From Silene latifolia (Eukaryota; Streptophyta; Magnoliopsida; Caryophyllales; Caryophyllaceae), in NCBI RefSeq assembly GCF_048544455.1, contig NC_133538.1, positions 454,659,311 through 454,723,310 of the forward strand: 64,000 nt of DNA. Direction: 5' to 3'. Shown here one piece after another: positions 45,646 through 57,465 of this stretch (the first letter of the stretch is position 1; each line of letters begins with the position of its first letter). Made by a program: the position numbers and the translations under genes. Under the pieces are notes generated by a model. The model did not search any database, had not been told where the DNA came from, and was given only the letters and a program-made list of their open reading frames with translations.

Positions 45646-47368
45646 CTTTTACTTACTAAAACGGTTTTAAACCGAGTTTTCCGACCAAACGAGTTGATAC
45701 ACTTACGTCGATTTCTCGCCATAATCCTAGCATGTAAGTATGAGGGAGTAAAAATCTTCTTTTCTCATGTTTTCATATGTTTCATGACTAAAACATGCTA
45801 AATCATGCATAACATGGTCCAAAACATGGGAAGAATGAGCCAAAACCGGATTTTTGGTTGAGGTAGAGGCTACTTACGTAGCACACAGGCTCGCGCCTAA
45901 AGCGGCCTGCCTCACCCTCAAATCCAAACCGTGTTTGGTCTCTTCATTTCCTTTATTTTCATTTCATATTTACAATCAGTTTTTACCACTTCAAGTATTT
46001 TCAAACCATTTTTACAAGTTTTTAACCATAAAACATTTTTCACCCTTGGTTCCTAATACCATGACGGTTTAATCCGTGTTTCGGTGATAAAAACCTTTTA
46101 TTTAATTTATTTACATTTTTAAGGGTATTTTAAAGCCTTTTATCATTTCTTTACAATTTCAAAACAAATGTATTAGTCACCAATACAAAGTCATCCTTCG
46201 CTCCACATACGATGTCGGATTTTAACCCGAGTACGATGATGAATATTGACTAATTATATTCAAATGAACTTAAAACAATTAGTTCATAATTATTTTTCAA
46301 AACTATTCATGTCAAGCTTACAAAATCGAACCCGACATCGAATATTGTCAAAACAATGACGATTATTGAAATCTCGTTCTTCAAATCAACATATAAGCGG
46401 CCTAAACGGCCTTTTCAAACCAAACGGGTTCAAATACCCATTTTTCAACACGATTTACAAACTTTTTCAATGGTCAGAACACGTCTTCCATCGTTGACTG
46501 ACTCGCGCCTAAAACAGGCCATTAATTTTTTCGATTTTCAAACCAGGGGAGACCCTTTTGCATTGCCAATAGGCTCGCGCCTCTTCTGGCTGCCTGATGC
46601 AGGGTCTGTTCCCCTTCTAGCACTTGTCTAGGAGGATCTCGACTTCGGTTAACCCGAATACAAGTCGGATCAGACGACGAGCTTGTTTATTCAAACGCCA
46701 TATTTGCAAAACGCCTTAGTAAGACAAATGGACCACGTTATGCACCATAAACCTAACCTCGTAAATGGATGTTTAATTTACGTCTTGCATGCAAATCAAC
46801 CATAAATCCAACTTGACATCATATACTTGATACTTGGATTAAATCAACCGACGTAGAAAGCTCACATGTTAGATTAAACTTTTGGATGCGCATTCATGCA
46901 TTTAAAACATTTTATCAATTCTTGCATTCAACCAACCAAGATCGATCAGTAGAGGCCGCTACCGCGGGCGGGATTGGGTGTCTGATTAAAGGGCTTCCCA
47001 ATACGTACCTTCACCTCTTACTCAGAAACTTTGGATAGTGGACGACCTTATCCAGGGCGTACGAGAGTCATTCTAGAGATTGGATGCTAAAGAGGGACGA
47101 TTCCTTATCTTTAGTACCTATGTCAAACCCTGCTTTGTGCTTCGTTTGACCGAGATATAAAGTGGATTTGAACGGGTTCCAAGCATCCCACAAATGCTTG
47201 GTGGCGACTCCGAACATCTCTAATCGTTTCGAGACCCTTGCCGGGACGAAACCGACCGATCTAAAACGATCCGGTCGAAAGCATTCTTACGCCGCCGAGC
47301 ATGGCTTTCAAAAAGACCGCTGCCGTTGTCCACAGATCGGCTGGGCATACGCAGGTGGGCCATGTCCA
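45646..47368 (+). repeat. Tat-1 5' LTR (left end not defined)
   Basis: Sequence leading to a Tat-type primer site. The last 400 bp (CTACCGCGGGCGGGATTGGG, then TGGTGGCGACTCCGAACATC) have the style of Tat/Ogre LTR ends. AGGCTCGCGCCT-type motifs recur at 45887, 46501 and 46571. The left limit against the Gypsy-3 LTR is only approximate. No frame in this stretch is supported as a gene. Confidence 0.6.
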
Positions 47369-47373
47369 TAGAT

Positions 47374-47391
47374 TGGCGACTCTGTTGGGGA
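47374..47391 (+). other. Tat-1 primer-binding site
   Basis: TGGCGACTCTGTTGGGGA is the primer site typical of Tat/Ogre elements, usually assigned to tRNA-Arg. Confidence 0.8.
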
Positions 47392-48772
47392 TAACTAGGA
47401 CACTTGTGTCTTTGTGATCTCTAGATGGTTAGACTCGAACGAGGTCTTGGTTGAAATACATTAATTGATATTACGGTCACGGTCGGATTCCTTGTCCGGG
47501 CCCACAACCAAACCCTTTTCGACCAATTGGCTCGTCTCGTCGGTGTGAGTTTTCTCATCCCTGCGTTTTGAATCCCTATTGAGTCAAGCACTCCGTTAAC
47601 GATACACATCTCTGTTTCATCAAAGAGCTTTCATCACTTTCGAGCACGAGGCTAGGGCACCCTCCTTACACATTTTGTTTGGATTGGTATCCCTCTCGTA
47701 AATCGGGGTTTGATTGCTTGGTGTGTAACCCACCCTTTTAAGCCAAAACCCGTGTCAGCATTATGCATAATATAATGAAACTGCGAGTTCTTATGTGTTA
47801 TGTGATCATAAGTCCTTCCGTGTCATTTTCAAACTTTCAAAAATACCTTTTTGCGCCGTTATAATGGCCATTTCAAAACTCGATCTTTCGCCGACCGTTG
47901 CTTTTTAACACGCCTTTCTAGGCCGTCGTAATGACGATTTTCAAACCCGGTTTTTTACAACCATTTCAACACGCCTTTCTAGGCCGTCGTAATGACGATT
48001 TTCAAACCCGGTTTTTTACAACCATTTCAACACGCCTTTCTAGGCCGTCATAATGACGATTTTCAAACACGGTTTTTTACAACCATTTCAAAACACCTTT
48101 TTACGCCATTATAATCACCGCGTCAAGACACATATTTTAACCCGTTCCGCGCCGACAATGGCTCTTTCAAAGCCCGCGAAAGGCACACACCCTTTTCTCG
48201 AGACACTTCCGAGATCCCGAGGACCATGCACCGTCCCGGAGACCTTTTCGAACATTTCAAAATTTGAGTTTCAAAACATACAATTTTGAATTTCATAAAC
48301 CATCTAGGGAAACAGTATATTGTTTTCAGAACCGACTCAAACTCCAACCGTCTTTCGCCAACAAACATAAGACAACCTTTCAACTGACCAACTTGCGGAG
48401 AACCCTATCTTTGGAAGCCGTCCATAAAGCGACAAAGGAATCTTTTTGAAAATCTCTATTTTCGAAAACTTCCGTCTACCATTCCAATTTCGCCTCGTGT
48501 CTATCGAGTCGAAGCAAACGTACTTATGGGTCTTTTCTTATGAGTCGTGTTACCACGAGAAACGTCCACGGCGTCACGTCGCTACGCTGGACGCGAGTCA
48601 ATGTCCGGTCAACACCGTCACGTTATAAATCGACTCGGCAATGAGGTACCACACACGGTCACCCTCGCCTTGTTGAGTCCAATCTTTGTTCCGTCCTTTT
48701 TGTTGTTTGCGTTTAGTCTTTGAACCGTGTCGAATTGAGTTGGAATGTGAGCCGTTTTTCTGCCTCAGAACC
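47392..48772 (+). other. Tat-1 untranslated leader
   Basis: About 1.4 kb before gag. Contains the 61-bp tandem repeat listed next and Arg/Ser-coding-looking frames that lack domain similarity. A long leader before gag is usual in Tat/Ogre elements. Confidence 0.65.
47909..48091. repeat. 61-bp tandem repeat, three units
   Basis: Units begin CACGCCTTTCTAGGCCGTCG at 47909, 47970 and 48031. The first two are identical by eye; the third has two or three changes (GCCGTCA, AAACACGG). A degenerate fourth follows (AACACCTTTTTACGCC). Each unit contains the inverted pair CGTCGTAATGACG. Confidence 0.9.
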
Positions 48773-50131
48773 ATGGCCCGTCTTCAACTTCATCCATCAA
48801 CAAGAACGACAACAGAGATGTTACAAGTGCTCAGTTAGGCAGCCTACTGACTGCTCTTAAGGTCACCCCGGACCGTGTCGAGACCCGTATTGACACCGTG
48901 GAAAATAAGGGAACTGGAGAACACAAACCTCCGCCCTTGAATGAAACTGAGAAAAGGCTCAAGCTCTTGGAAGAACAACTCCTAGCCCGGGGTAACAACA
49001 TCCACCTTGAGCACAACCGAAGATTGGAACCCGTTAGGGATCAACTATCCGACAACTTTACCTTGAGTGATGTGCCCAAATTCAAAGGAGTGGAGGACCC
49101 ACTCAACCACATCCGAGCCTTCAAGGATTACATGGCCATAAAAGGGGTCAAACAAGAACTCTTCTCCCATATCTTTCCATCATCCTTGAAACCGATCCCT
49201 CGCCAATGGTACTACTCCCTTGACCCGAAGAACCTCACTACCTGGGATGAGGTCGCAGTTTAATTTGGTAAGCAATATGCCGACAATGTCGAAATTCAGG
49301 CCAATACCCGTACCCTTGAGGTCCTAACTCAAAATGATAAGGAGGGATTCACAGAATTCTTTACCCGATGGAGGAGAGTAAGCACTCAGTTGGTGGAGAA
49401 ATTTGTCAACAATCTCCGCCCGGTATATGCCAACTTACTAAGATACTAAAACCTCAAGACATTCCAGGATCTGCAAATCCTTGGAACTCGCATTGAAGAC
49501 GACCTCCGAAAAAGTGTCCTAGCCAAAACCACCGGTAGAGGCTACCAGGGATCTACATCAACCGGATCTCGCCCTTATGGTCAGACAAATAAAATTGACG
49601 AGGTTAACCTCCTCGAGTCAACCGCCAAGAGAGTTGAACGCCCTCAAAGAGTGTTCACCAACATATGGTCAACTTATGCAAGTGCCCTAAAACGGCTTAT
49701 GGACCAAGGGAAGTTACAACCAATCGGACCCACCCTGGATCCGTCTGATGCTAAGAAATCCCGCTTTTGGAAACCTAATTCCTACTGCCAATACCACCAA
49801 GGGAAAGGTCATAACACGGAAACCTGTTTCAAGCTCAAACACGTCGTTCAGGACATGATCGAGAAGGGGGAATCGCCTTTGTCTCCACAAACAAAACCGA
49901 ACAACAGGACAAACCCTCTGGTAATCCATAATATCTCCGATGATGAGCCGACCTTGGACTTCTCACGCCTCATCTTACCAACTGATGACGAGGTGAATGC
50001 CCTGAAAAGGATGCCTCGGACGGGGTATTTGTGTTCAACGCCGCAACCATGCTTGCCATGTTCCAACAAGTTGAGGAGGCTATAGCCAGTCTCTCTGAAA
50101 GAATCACTCGACTTGACGATGCTTACCGCTG
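48773..50131 (+). pseudogene. gag: Tat-1 gag, broken
   Basis: Gag of a Tat-lineage gypsy element. A likely start at 48773 is separated from the main frame by a 1-bp shift. The frame from 48775 runs through a coiled-coil-like segment (ETEKRLKLLEEQLLARG), the gag core (FTLSDVPKFKGVEDPLNHIR, YYSLDPKNLTTWDEVAV) with in-frame stops at 49261 and about 49447, then a zinc-knuckle-like CQYHQGKGHNTETC near 49787. This C-X-X-H...H...C arrangement is the usual Tat form, not the CCHC knuckle. The frame stops at 50083. A short proline-rich tail is readable in other frames. Confidence 0.85.
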
Positions 50132-50468
50132 ATTGATTTTCAATCCTCCAATACCACGCCCGAGGGAAGGTCCCCCAAACATCCAAAACTACATATCCTC
50201 ACTAGGAAGGATTGCTCCCGCGACCATTCTGGCACGCACCACAGAATAATCACCCCCACAATAATCAACCTCACAAAAATTACCCTCAAAAAAACTGCCC
50301 ACCGAGGAATACCCTCCAAGGGACCCTCGAGATCCCAAAGTCAATGGTATCTAGAGAGATGATGCTGAGGACATCTATATAGTCCCAGGAAAAGAGAAAC
50401 AGGCAAAAGAGATCAGTCATCTTACCTGGTCCGGACGCCCTTATCAAAACCCGAACAATTCAACAGTC

Positions 50469-51062
50469 GTGCCAACAACGAATGACCTGGTTGTCCCCGA
50501 CATGGACACTCACCCAAAGGCTCCCGAGAATTCGATCCTCAAACAATTGCAGAAAGCAAAAGCCGAAATTTCAATTTGGCAACTGATTGCTACATCCTTC
50601 GAGCATCGGCTAGCTCTACTACAAGCCTTGGGAAAACTGACTGTGCCCTCTACCTCCTCCCCAGAAGAAATAGTAGCACACATGACAAGGAATGTCCCCG
50701 ACATGAACAACCCGGTCATCTTCTCTAATGAGGATATCCCTCCCTTCGGAGCCAACCATAACCTGGCACTATACATTACCGTGGAGTGCCTAAAAAAGAA
50801 TGGGCCTATGGTTCTTGTGGATGACGAATCCGTAGTTAATGTCATTCCCCTCAAAACAGCTTATAAACTGGGCATCAAAGAAGCTGCTTTGGACCCAATC
50901 AATCAAGGAGTACGCACTAATGACGGCACTCGTCGTAAGGTCGCAGGGCTTATCACTCTAACAATTGCAACCAGACCTTTGGAAAAGCAAGCCTCCTTCA
51001 ACATGCTTCTGGGACATCCCTGGATTCACGCCGTCAAAGCAGTTACCTCAACCCTTCATTAG
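50469..51062 (+). pseudogene. Tat-1 protease region
   Basis: An open frame of 197 codons. The N-terminal half (LKQLQKAKAEISIWQLIATS, the Tat linker that precedes protease) is followed by the retropepsin: MVLVDDESVVNVIPLKTAYK, where the active site should read DNGS or DDGS and the Gly is Glu, then FNMLLGHPWIHAVKAV. It ends with a stop in the last conserved block. The altered active site suggests it is inactive. Confidence 0.82.
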
Positions 51063-51191
51063 AAAATCAGGGTCCCCTTCAACGGGAAGACGATCATAAT
51101 TCCCGCTTCCCCGATCGAGGACGTTATGAAAAATGGAATAGCCTCCCAAGCCATTGAGGAGGACGACAATCAGATGTGGGGATTCTAAGGT

Positions 51192-52129
51192 GTGAACGCC
51201 CTAACTGATGAATCAACACCCTTTGTTTGTTACCCATTTGCCAACCTCACGGTCAACCGCATTCTGATGCGCCAGGGTTATTTCCCGAGTCTACCTCTCA
51301 ATCCGCTGAAGAGCACCTTATCTCCCTTAAAACAGGCTGAGGTCCCCAACATTCCCTTCGGGCTGGGCTATGAACCTACCGATGAAGATATCCAGGAGAT
51401 GAACCTCTTAATTCGGAAGCGCAAGAAGCACGGAGTTATCCTCCGTCCCTATCATTTGACCCTCAATGGATACTTTGTCCTCGAGGGAGAGTCCGAGCTC
51501 TATCACGGCTTTTCTGAGCCGATCTATGACTTTGTGGCCAAGATCAGGCCCCCGGGTGTAGAAGTCTTCCAAGACTGCTACTTCATCCCGACAACACCAA
51601 ACCTGCATCAACCGAGTCCAAGTCGTCCCCGTGTCTCGACGGACGAGCTGTTACTCTCCTCTTCGGAGAAGACAACATCAAATACATCGACTATGAGGAC
51701 ATCATCAACATTGCTCTAAAGGACAACCAATTTGACCCCACTGCCTTAATCTCTAATACTGACCCAGAGAAAGCTACACAGGGGTTGAGAAAAACTGTCA
51801 AATGGACCGATCGCCAATGCCGCATTCTCAATATTACAATTGGAGAAGGCCCTATGTTCAAGGAGGGAAGTGAAGAAGAATTTGAGTCTGAATCGGAGTC
51901 AGAGTCTATCATAGCTCCTAGCACTCCTGATGTCCCAGTCAAGGTCCCCTTCCCGCTATTTTATCACAAACTTGTGGCTGATTCAGAGACTGAGTCAACT
52001 AGGGTTATCCCCTCTCCCACAGAAGGTGACAATCCGGAGCCTGTTCTAGGGGCCACCTCCTCTGCTGTGTCGCCTCTGACTGACCATCCTCTCCGATCTT
52101 TTTGGTCGAGTCAACTTAATGAACGCTAA
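51192..52129 (+). pseudogene. Tat-1 protease-RT linker, broken
   Basis: Two frames (51192-51719 and 51785-52129) cover the linker between protease and RT. It includes FGLGYEPTDEDIQEMNLLIR and a Ser/Glu repeat (ESESESESI) of low complexity. It has no enzymatic motif. Similar linkers with acidic, poorly conserved sequence precede RT in Tat elements. Confidence 0.65.
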
Positions 52130-53060
52130 GTTTGCATATGACTCGTCCCAATTTAACTGCAATGCAATTCTGAATGACTATGAGGAATTTGACTTGAGTG
52201 ACTACCCACCTCACCTAGCTGAAGAACTTGACAAAAGGGAAACTAGGACCCCCATTATTGAGGAGACTGAACCTATTAACGTAGGAACTAACAACACACA
52301 TCAAGAACTTAGGATAGGGACAACCCTTGAACTCTCGGAAAGACAACAGTTCATTGACCTCTTATACCAATACAAGGACGTATTCGCCTGGTCCTACAGA
52401 GATATGCCTAGGATCGACAGGGAGATTGCAGAGCACAGGATACCCATTAAGCCCGGAGCTAAACCCGTAAAGCAAAAGTTGCGCCAAATGCGCCCTGAAT
52501 GGGCCTTGAAAATCAAAGAAGAAGTAGATAAACAGTTCAAGGCCGGTTTCATCAAAGTGTCTGAGTACTCTAACTGGGTGGCCAATGTCGTTCCTGTACC
52601 AAGGAAAGACGAAAGAATTCGGGTTTGAGTCGACTTCAGGGATCTGAACAAAGCAAGTCCAAAAGACGACTTCTCTTTGCCACATGTTGACATCCTGGTG
52701 GACAATACCACCAAGCATGCTCTCCTATCATTCATGGATGGGTATGCTAGGTACAACCAGATTAAAATGCCTAAGGAATACATGCACAGGACTGCATTCA
52801 CTACACAGTGGGGTACATACTGCTACACGGTCATGCCCTTAGGCCTCATCAATGCCGGAGCAACCTATCAAAGAACCACTACCACTCTCCTACATGATAT
52901 GATGCACAAGGAGGTAGAGGTATATGTCGATGACATGTTCGTCAAATCAAGAGAACGGGACGGCCACATCAACGTCCTCCGGAAATTCTTCGCCCGTCTG
53001 TGGAAATACGACGTGAGACTAAATCCTCAGAAATGTAAAACTCCTGGGACACGTCGTTAG
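52119..53060 (+). pseudogene. Tat-1 reverse transcriptase, broken
   Basis: RT of the Tat lineage. YKDVFAWSYRDMPRIDREIA and AKPVKQKLRQMRPEWALKIK lead to WVANVVPVPRKDERIRV, then a stop at 52626 where VDFRDLN should follow (codons after it keep the frame). The palm continues with FSLPHVDILVDNT, SFMDGYARYNQIKM and YCYTVMPLGLINAGATYQR; the catalytic box VYVDDMFVKS is intact at about 52920-52950. A further frameshift falls near 53045 (KCKTPGTRR). Confidence 0.88.
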
Positions 53061-53745
53061 CAAAAGAGGCATTGAGATTGATCCAACCAAAATCAGGGCC
53101 CTTCAGCAAATTCCCCAGCCTAAGAACGAAAAGGAGATTCGTGGATTTCTCAGTCAGGTTCAGTACATCAGTCGCTTCATAGCCAAGCTCACCATGATTT
53201 GTGAACCAATCTTCAAGAAACTTCGCGCCTCCGATCACACCGATTGGGACGATGACTGTCAAAAGGCCTTCGATAGGATAAAGGAAATCCTATCCAAACC
53301 TCCTGTCCCCATGCCACCTCAACAAGGAATTCCCTTATCCCTATACCTGACTGTCACCGACACAGCCATGGGAGCAATGCTAGCACAAACAGTCGACGGC
53401 GAAGAATGAGCCATCTACTACATCAGCAAAAAGGTCATTGAGTATGAGACAAGGTACAACCAACTGGAAGAGACATGCCTTGCCCTAGTATGGTCAAAAA
53501 AGAAGCTACGGCACTACATGCTCAGTTACACGGTCCACATCTACTCTAAGATGGACCCGGTCAAGTACATCTTCGAAAAACCCGTACTAAACGGAAGGTT
53601 GTCTAGATGGACACTCATGCTATCCGAATTTGACCTCAAGTTTGTACCCCTTAAGGTTATCAAGGGAAGGGCAGTCACCGATTTCCTAGCAGAAGATCCC
53701 GTCAACGAGGATCCAGCGACCGACACATTGTCATTTCATGACTAA
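53061..53745 (+). pseudogene. Tat-1 first RNase H, broken
   Basis: Continuation after RT: IRGFLSQVQYISRFIAKLTM, then DDDCQKAFDRIKEILSKPPV, LYLTVTDTAMGAMLAQTV (Asp of the RNase H fold in TDTA) and, after a stop at 53407, YYISKKVIEYETRYNQLEET and MDPVKYIFEKPVLNGRLSRW. This is the degenerate RNase H that is fused to gypsy RTs. Confidence 0.85.
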
Positions 53746-54210
53746 GACATCCTTTGTGCCGACTCCGACGCATGAGACCTATACTTCGATGGTGCATCTA
53801 ATCTGAGAGGCTTCGGGGTAGGAATCCTTCTAATAGCGCCAGAGGGGGAACATCTTCCGATCTCGGTCAAGTTAGTCTTCGCCGTCACCAACAATGCCGC
53901 GGAATATGAAGAATGCCTCATCGGCCTACAAGCAGCCATCACACTTGGTATCAAGAGACTAAGGGTCCACGGCGATTCCTCACTCATCATCAATCAGGTG
54001 TCCGGATCATGGAAAATCCGAAGTGACAGCTTAGCTCCCTACCGAGCGAAAATCAATCAAGAGTCCGAGTTCTTCGACCAAGCCAACTACTTCCATTTGC
54101 CGCGAGAGGGAAATCAATTTGCTGATGCCCTGGAAAAACTTGCCGCGCTCGTCAAAATACCTGACGACATGACATCAATGCCCCTATCTGTCGAGAGAAG
54201 GATCGAGCCA
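53746..54210 (+). pseudogene. Tat-1 second (archaeal-type) RNase H
   Basis: A second RNase H domain follows the first: LYFDGASNLRGFGVGILLIA (catalytic Asp), FAVTNNAAEYEECLIGLQAA (Glu), LRVHGDSSLIINQVSGSWKI (Asp) and NQFADALEKLAAL (Asp). This order of acidic residues is that of the archaeal-type RNase H acquired by Tat/Ogre elements, and supports the lineage call. A stop falls within the first 15 codons (about 53774) and the segment is split between two reading registers. Confidence 0.87.
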
Positions 54211-55497
54211 ACTCACATCTGTACCATCAACAACGACGAGGAAAACCATGATGAACCCTGGTACCAAGCCATCCTCAAATACAAAGCCAAAAATGAATTC
54301 CCTCCTAGCTCTGATCCAAGAGGACAAATAACCATCCGTTTACTTGCATCACAATTCGTGATGAACCAAGACCAATTATAAAAAAGAATACCCCAATGGA
54401 TTCTCCTCCTTTGCATCGACCATCACAAAGCCAAAAAAGTCATGGAAGAGGTTCACGACGCACAATGTGGCCCTCACATGAGCGCAATGATGCTTACCCG
54501 AAAAATCATGCGGTTAGGCTACTACTGGACCACCATGGAAGCCGATTGCGGCGACTACGTCAAACATTGCCATAATTGCCAAATATTCGCCAACATACAA
54601 CACATACCACCATCCTTTTTGTACACCATGACATCACCCTGGCCTTTCTCGACCTGGGGCATCGATATCATCGGGAAAGTCAACCCGGTAGGAACCAAAT
54701 GGCATTGTTTAGTCCTCGTCGCCATCGACTATTTCACCAAATGGGTGGAAGCACAGTCCTATACAGTCTTGACAGCCAAACAAGTGGCCAAGTTCATCCA
54801 GGACAACATCATCTGCAGATATGGGGTACCCCATGAAGTCATCAGCGATCAAGGCTCGCACTTCCGGGCGGAAGAACATGCCTTGCTGGACAAATACAAG
54901 ATCAAATGACATCGGTCATCCCCCTACCGTCCCCAAAACAACGGAGCGGTGGAAGCAGCAAACAAAACTCTTGTCACCATTATCAAGAACATGCAAGACA
55001 ACTACCGCGATTGGTCGAGCAAACTCCCATTCGCACTCTGGGGATACCGAACCTTCATTCGAACACCGACAGGCGCCACGCCCTTCTACCTAGCATATGG
55101 CATGGAGGCGGTTTAACCGGTAGAGTTAGAGATCCCATCTCTACGCATCCTACTGGAGAGTCAAGTTTCTAAGGTGATGGACCCGTCGAAGGCACGAACA
55201 ACTCACACTTCTAGACGAGCGGCGGCTCAACGCCTTGCACAATGTCCAGCTATACCAACGATGTATACAACGAGCATTCAACAAGAAGGTTAAACCCATG
55301 AACATCAAGGAAGGCGACTTGGTCCTAAAGTCGGTTCGAGCACCACTACCCGTCGATCCGAGGGGGAAATTCAAACCCAACTAGGCCGGGCCATACATGG
55401 TCAAGAAAATACTTTCTGGGGGCGCAGTGAAACTGAGTGACCTACACGGGGAGGATTTTACAAACTCGACCAACTTAAGAAATACTACCCTTAAACC
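54211..55497 (+). pseudogene. Tat-1 integrase, broken
   Basis: Integrase with an HHCC zinc domain (VHDAQCGPHMSAMMLTRKIM, then KHCHNCQIFANIQH), and core aspartates in WGIDIIGKVNPVGTK and HEVISDQGSHF. A stop at 54907 follows YKIK; the frame then continues in SPYRPQNNGAVEAANKTL (catalytic Glu), WGYRTFIRTPTGATPFYLAY and the C-terminal GDLVLKSVRAPLPVDPRGKF. It ends near 55497 and has stops at 54907, about 55117 and about 55382. No chromodomain is seen, as expected for this lineage. Confidence 0.87.
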
Positions 55498-55693
55498 GTA
55501 GCGACCAGCAACCTCACCCTAGTTTTACAACTAACGACCACCTTAACCCTTTCAAGTCAAGTTCCTCAAACGCGTTCTGATTTGAAATTGCATGTTTTAT
55601 CGAGTCTAAGTTGCAGCACCTTGCCTGTTTGGAATGCCATTTGATCTGTCTAAGGCAACATCCATTTGCACTAAAACAAACAAAAAAGCCCCC

Positions 55694-56010
55694 CCGAACT
55701 ACGATCATGGCTTGATTTCACATCTTCTGGTGGATATATAGGTAGTCCTTCTCCTACTAGAGGGATACAACCACAAAACCCAATCAAAACTTACAAAACA
55801 TTTTGAAGTACGATCATGGTTTGATTTCAACTCTTCAGGTGGATACGTAGGCAGTCCTTCTCCTACGAGAGGGATACAACCACAAAACCCAATCAAAATT
55901 TACAAAACATCCCGAACTATGATCACGGTTTGATTTCACCTTTTTTAGGTGGATACGTAGGCAGTCCTTTCTTATACAAGAAGGATACAACCATCCCCAT
56001 AATAATAAAA
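55694..56010. repeat. 109-bp tandem repeat, three units
   Basis: The segment from GATCATGG or GATCACGG through GGTGGATACGTAGGCAGTCC and GAGGGATACAACC recurs with starts at 55703, 55812 and 55921, a period of 109 bp. Units diverge by roughly 10 percent. It lies just downstream of the integrase stop. The three small minus-strand frames here are by-products. Confidence 0.9.
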
Positions 56011-56651
56011 AAAACTTGCCCATAAAAAAAACATTCCCTTACGTTTACCCACATACAAAACATCACCTATATCAACCTTTTCAAAAAGAAAGGGAAAAAC
56101 ATTACCTTTCCAACAAAAATACAAAGAAACAAGCCTTTCTCCCTTGCTACAAAAATCCCATTTCCTAAGTGCAAATGTTTAGGATAATTCAAGCCAAATT
56201 GCCTCTACAAATGGATGGAAGAAACAAGCGTTCACAATTTCTTTTGACACGAGCAATCCTCTTATTTAATTAATAATAAGACGGATTACAAATTCAACAA
56301 CAAATGAAGCTCGACAAGTCTACAACTTCCCAAAGCTAAGGTGTCGACTAAGATACCTTACATAATAAAACTAGCACAAAACACACAAAACATAGCTAGT
56401 ATAACATAATAAAAACTCACAACACTAATACAACATAATAATAAAGGGGGTAATGGAGGTCTTCATTCTTTTATTCTACCCTTGCCCTTTTCCTCGGGGT
56501 ACATCTTCCCCTTGTTCTTCTTGTTGTCCCGCCTAGCATGGACTCCCCCTTCGGAACTGATCCTCAACGGATCTACAACGGCAACGGCTTCCGGTCTCTT
56601 GCAAGACCCCACGCTCGGTCCAAAACGAGCCTATAGACGGCCCACTACATC
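56011..56651 (+). other. Tat-1 spacer between tandem repeat and antisense frame
   Basis: A-rich non-coding stretch (56010-56450) with homopolymers, then G/C-richer sequence that on the minus strand lies downstream of the antisense frame's stop. I see no gene. Confidence 0.5.
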
Positions 56652-56827
56652 TTAGGGACCCGAGCTTCTCCTCTTTGGTGGCCTCATCACTTCCGGGCTA
56701 ACTCCATTAACATAGTCCTCAAAGAAGGCACTGTTGGCCTTGCCAACCTCTCGATACTTCAAGTCAACAACCTCGTCCTTACGAGATATATACCTTTCCT
56801 CCAAGGTTTGAGCTCTTAACCACTTGA
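56652..56827 (-). pseudogene. Tat-1 antisense frame, 3' part, cut by Athila-B
   Basis: C-terminal segment of a minus-strand reading frame, ending in a stop at 56652-56654. Readable codons include TLEERYISRKDEVVDLKYRE and FFEDYVNGVSPEVMRPPKRR. Its upstream part begins again at 63300 after the Athila-B insertion. Across the insertion the frame keeps the same register if the insert and one copy of the CTTGA duplication are ignored. The codons shown beyond 56827 belong to the Athila-B LTR. Confidence 0.7.
56823..56827. repeat. Target-site duplication of Athila-B, left (CTTGA)
   Basis: CTTGA just before TGATGTGTAC; repeated at 63295-63299 directly after the other LTR's terminal CA. Confidence 0.9.
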
Positions 56828-57280
56828 TGATGTGTACATTGTCTATAGGTATTTCGTACTTCATTTTCATGCATTTCTATGCATTTTGTGTAGTGTTTAG
56901 CTACAAATGTCCCCCGAATAGGCTACTTTGGTTTGTCTTGTATTATTTGCAGGTATGAACCGAAGAGGAGCATAATCAAGCCTAAAACATGTCCCTATGC
57001 ATGGATTTAGGAGATGAGTTGAGTTGGAGCTTGGAAACTACTAATTTGTGGTGCGCAAAGAAGTAAGATAGCTAGGCGAGCAAAGAAAGAACTTCAAATT
57101 ACTAGTGCCTAATTTGAAGAGCCATATCTCGAGTTCTAAAACGGATTTTCAGGTGATTCCAATTGGATATTGTCCTCTTAGCTTTCCAACGCCACCGGAA
57201 ATGCTCTGTTTGCCCAAGTAACGATGAAATGGCAGTCGTTTGAAGTTCAGAGCGCGAATTAGGAATTATGCGGTGGAAAC

Positions 57281-57420
57281 TACTCGATCGAGTAGATAGT
57301 GTTCGATCGAGTAGTTTAAAGTCCTCGATCGAATAGCTTATTTTAGATAGTGTTCTACTCGATCGAGTGGTTTTGCAATAAATTACTCGATAGAGAGTTT
57401 TAAACCGCTCGATCGATTAC
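57281..57420. repeat. TCGATCGA palindrome cluster, Athila-B 5' LTR
   Basis: Units ACTCGATCGAGTAG, TTCGATCGAGTAG, CTCGATCGAATAG, ACTCGATCGAGTGG, ACTCGATAGAGAG and GCTCGATCGATTAC; repeated in the 3' LTR at 62300-62455, with one more unit there (TTCGATCAAGTAG). Confidence 0.9.
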
Positions 57421-57465
57421 TTTTCTATCTACCGCAAGGTTTTAATATCGTTTAGGTTAATAATT

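Noticed and set aside
48053..48628. Several frames in the Tat-1 leader considered as genes
   Set aside because: They overlap on both strands, include part of the tandem repeat and show no recognisable domain.
51192..51719. Frame in the Tat-1 linker considered as a separate host gene
   Set aside because: It lies between protease and RT in the expected pol order, with no start context or domain of its own.
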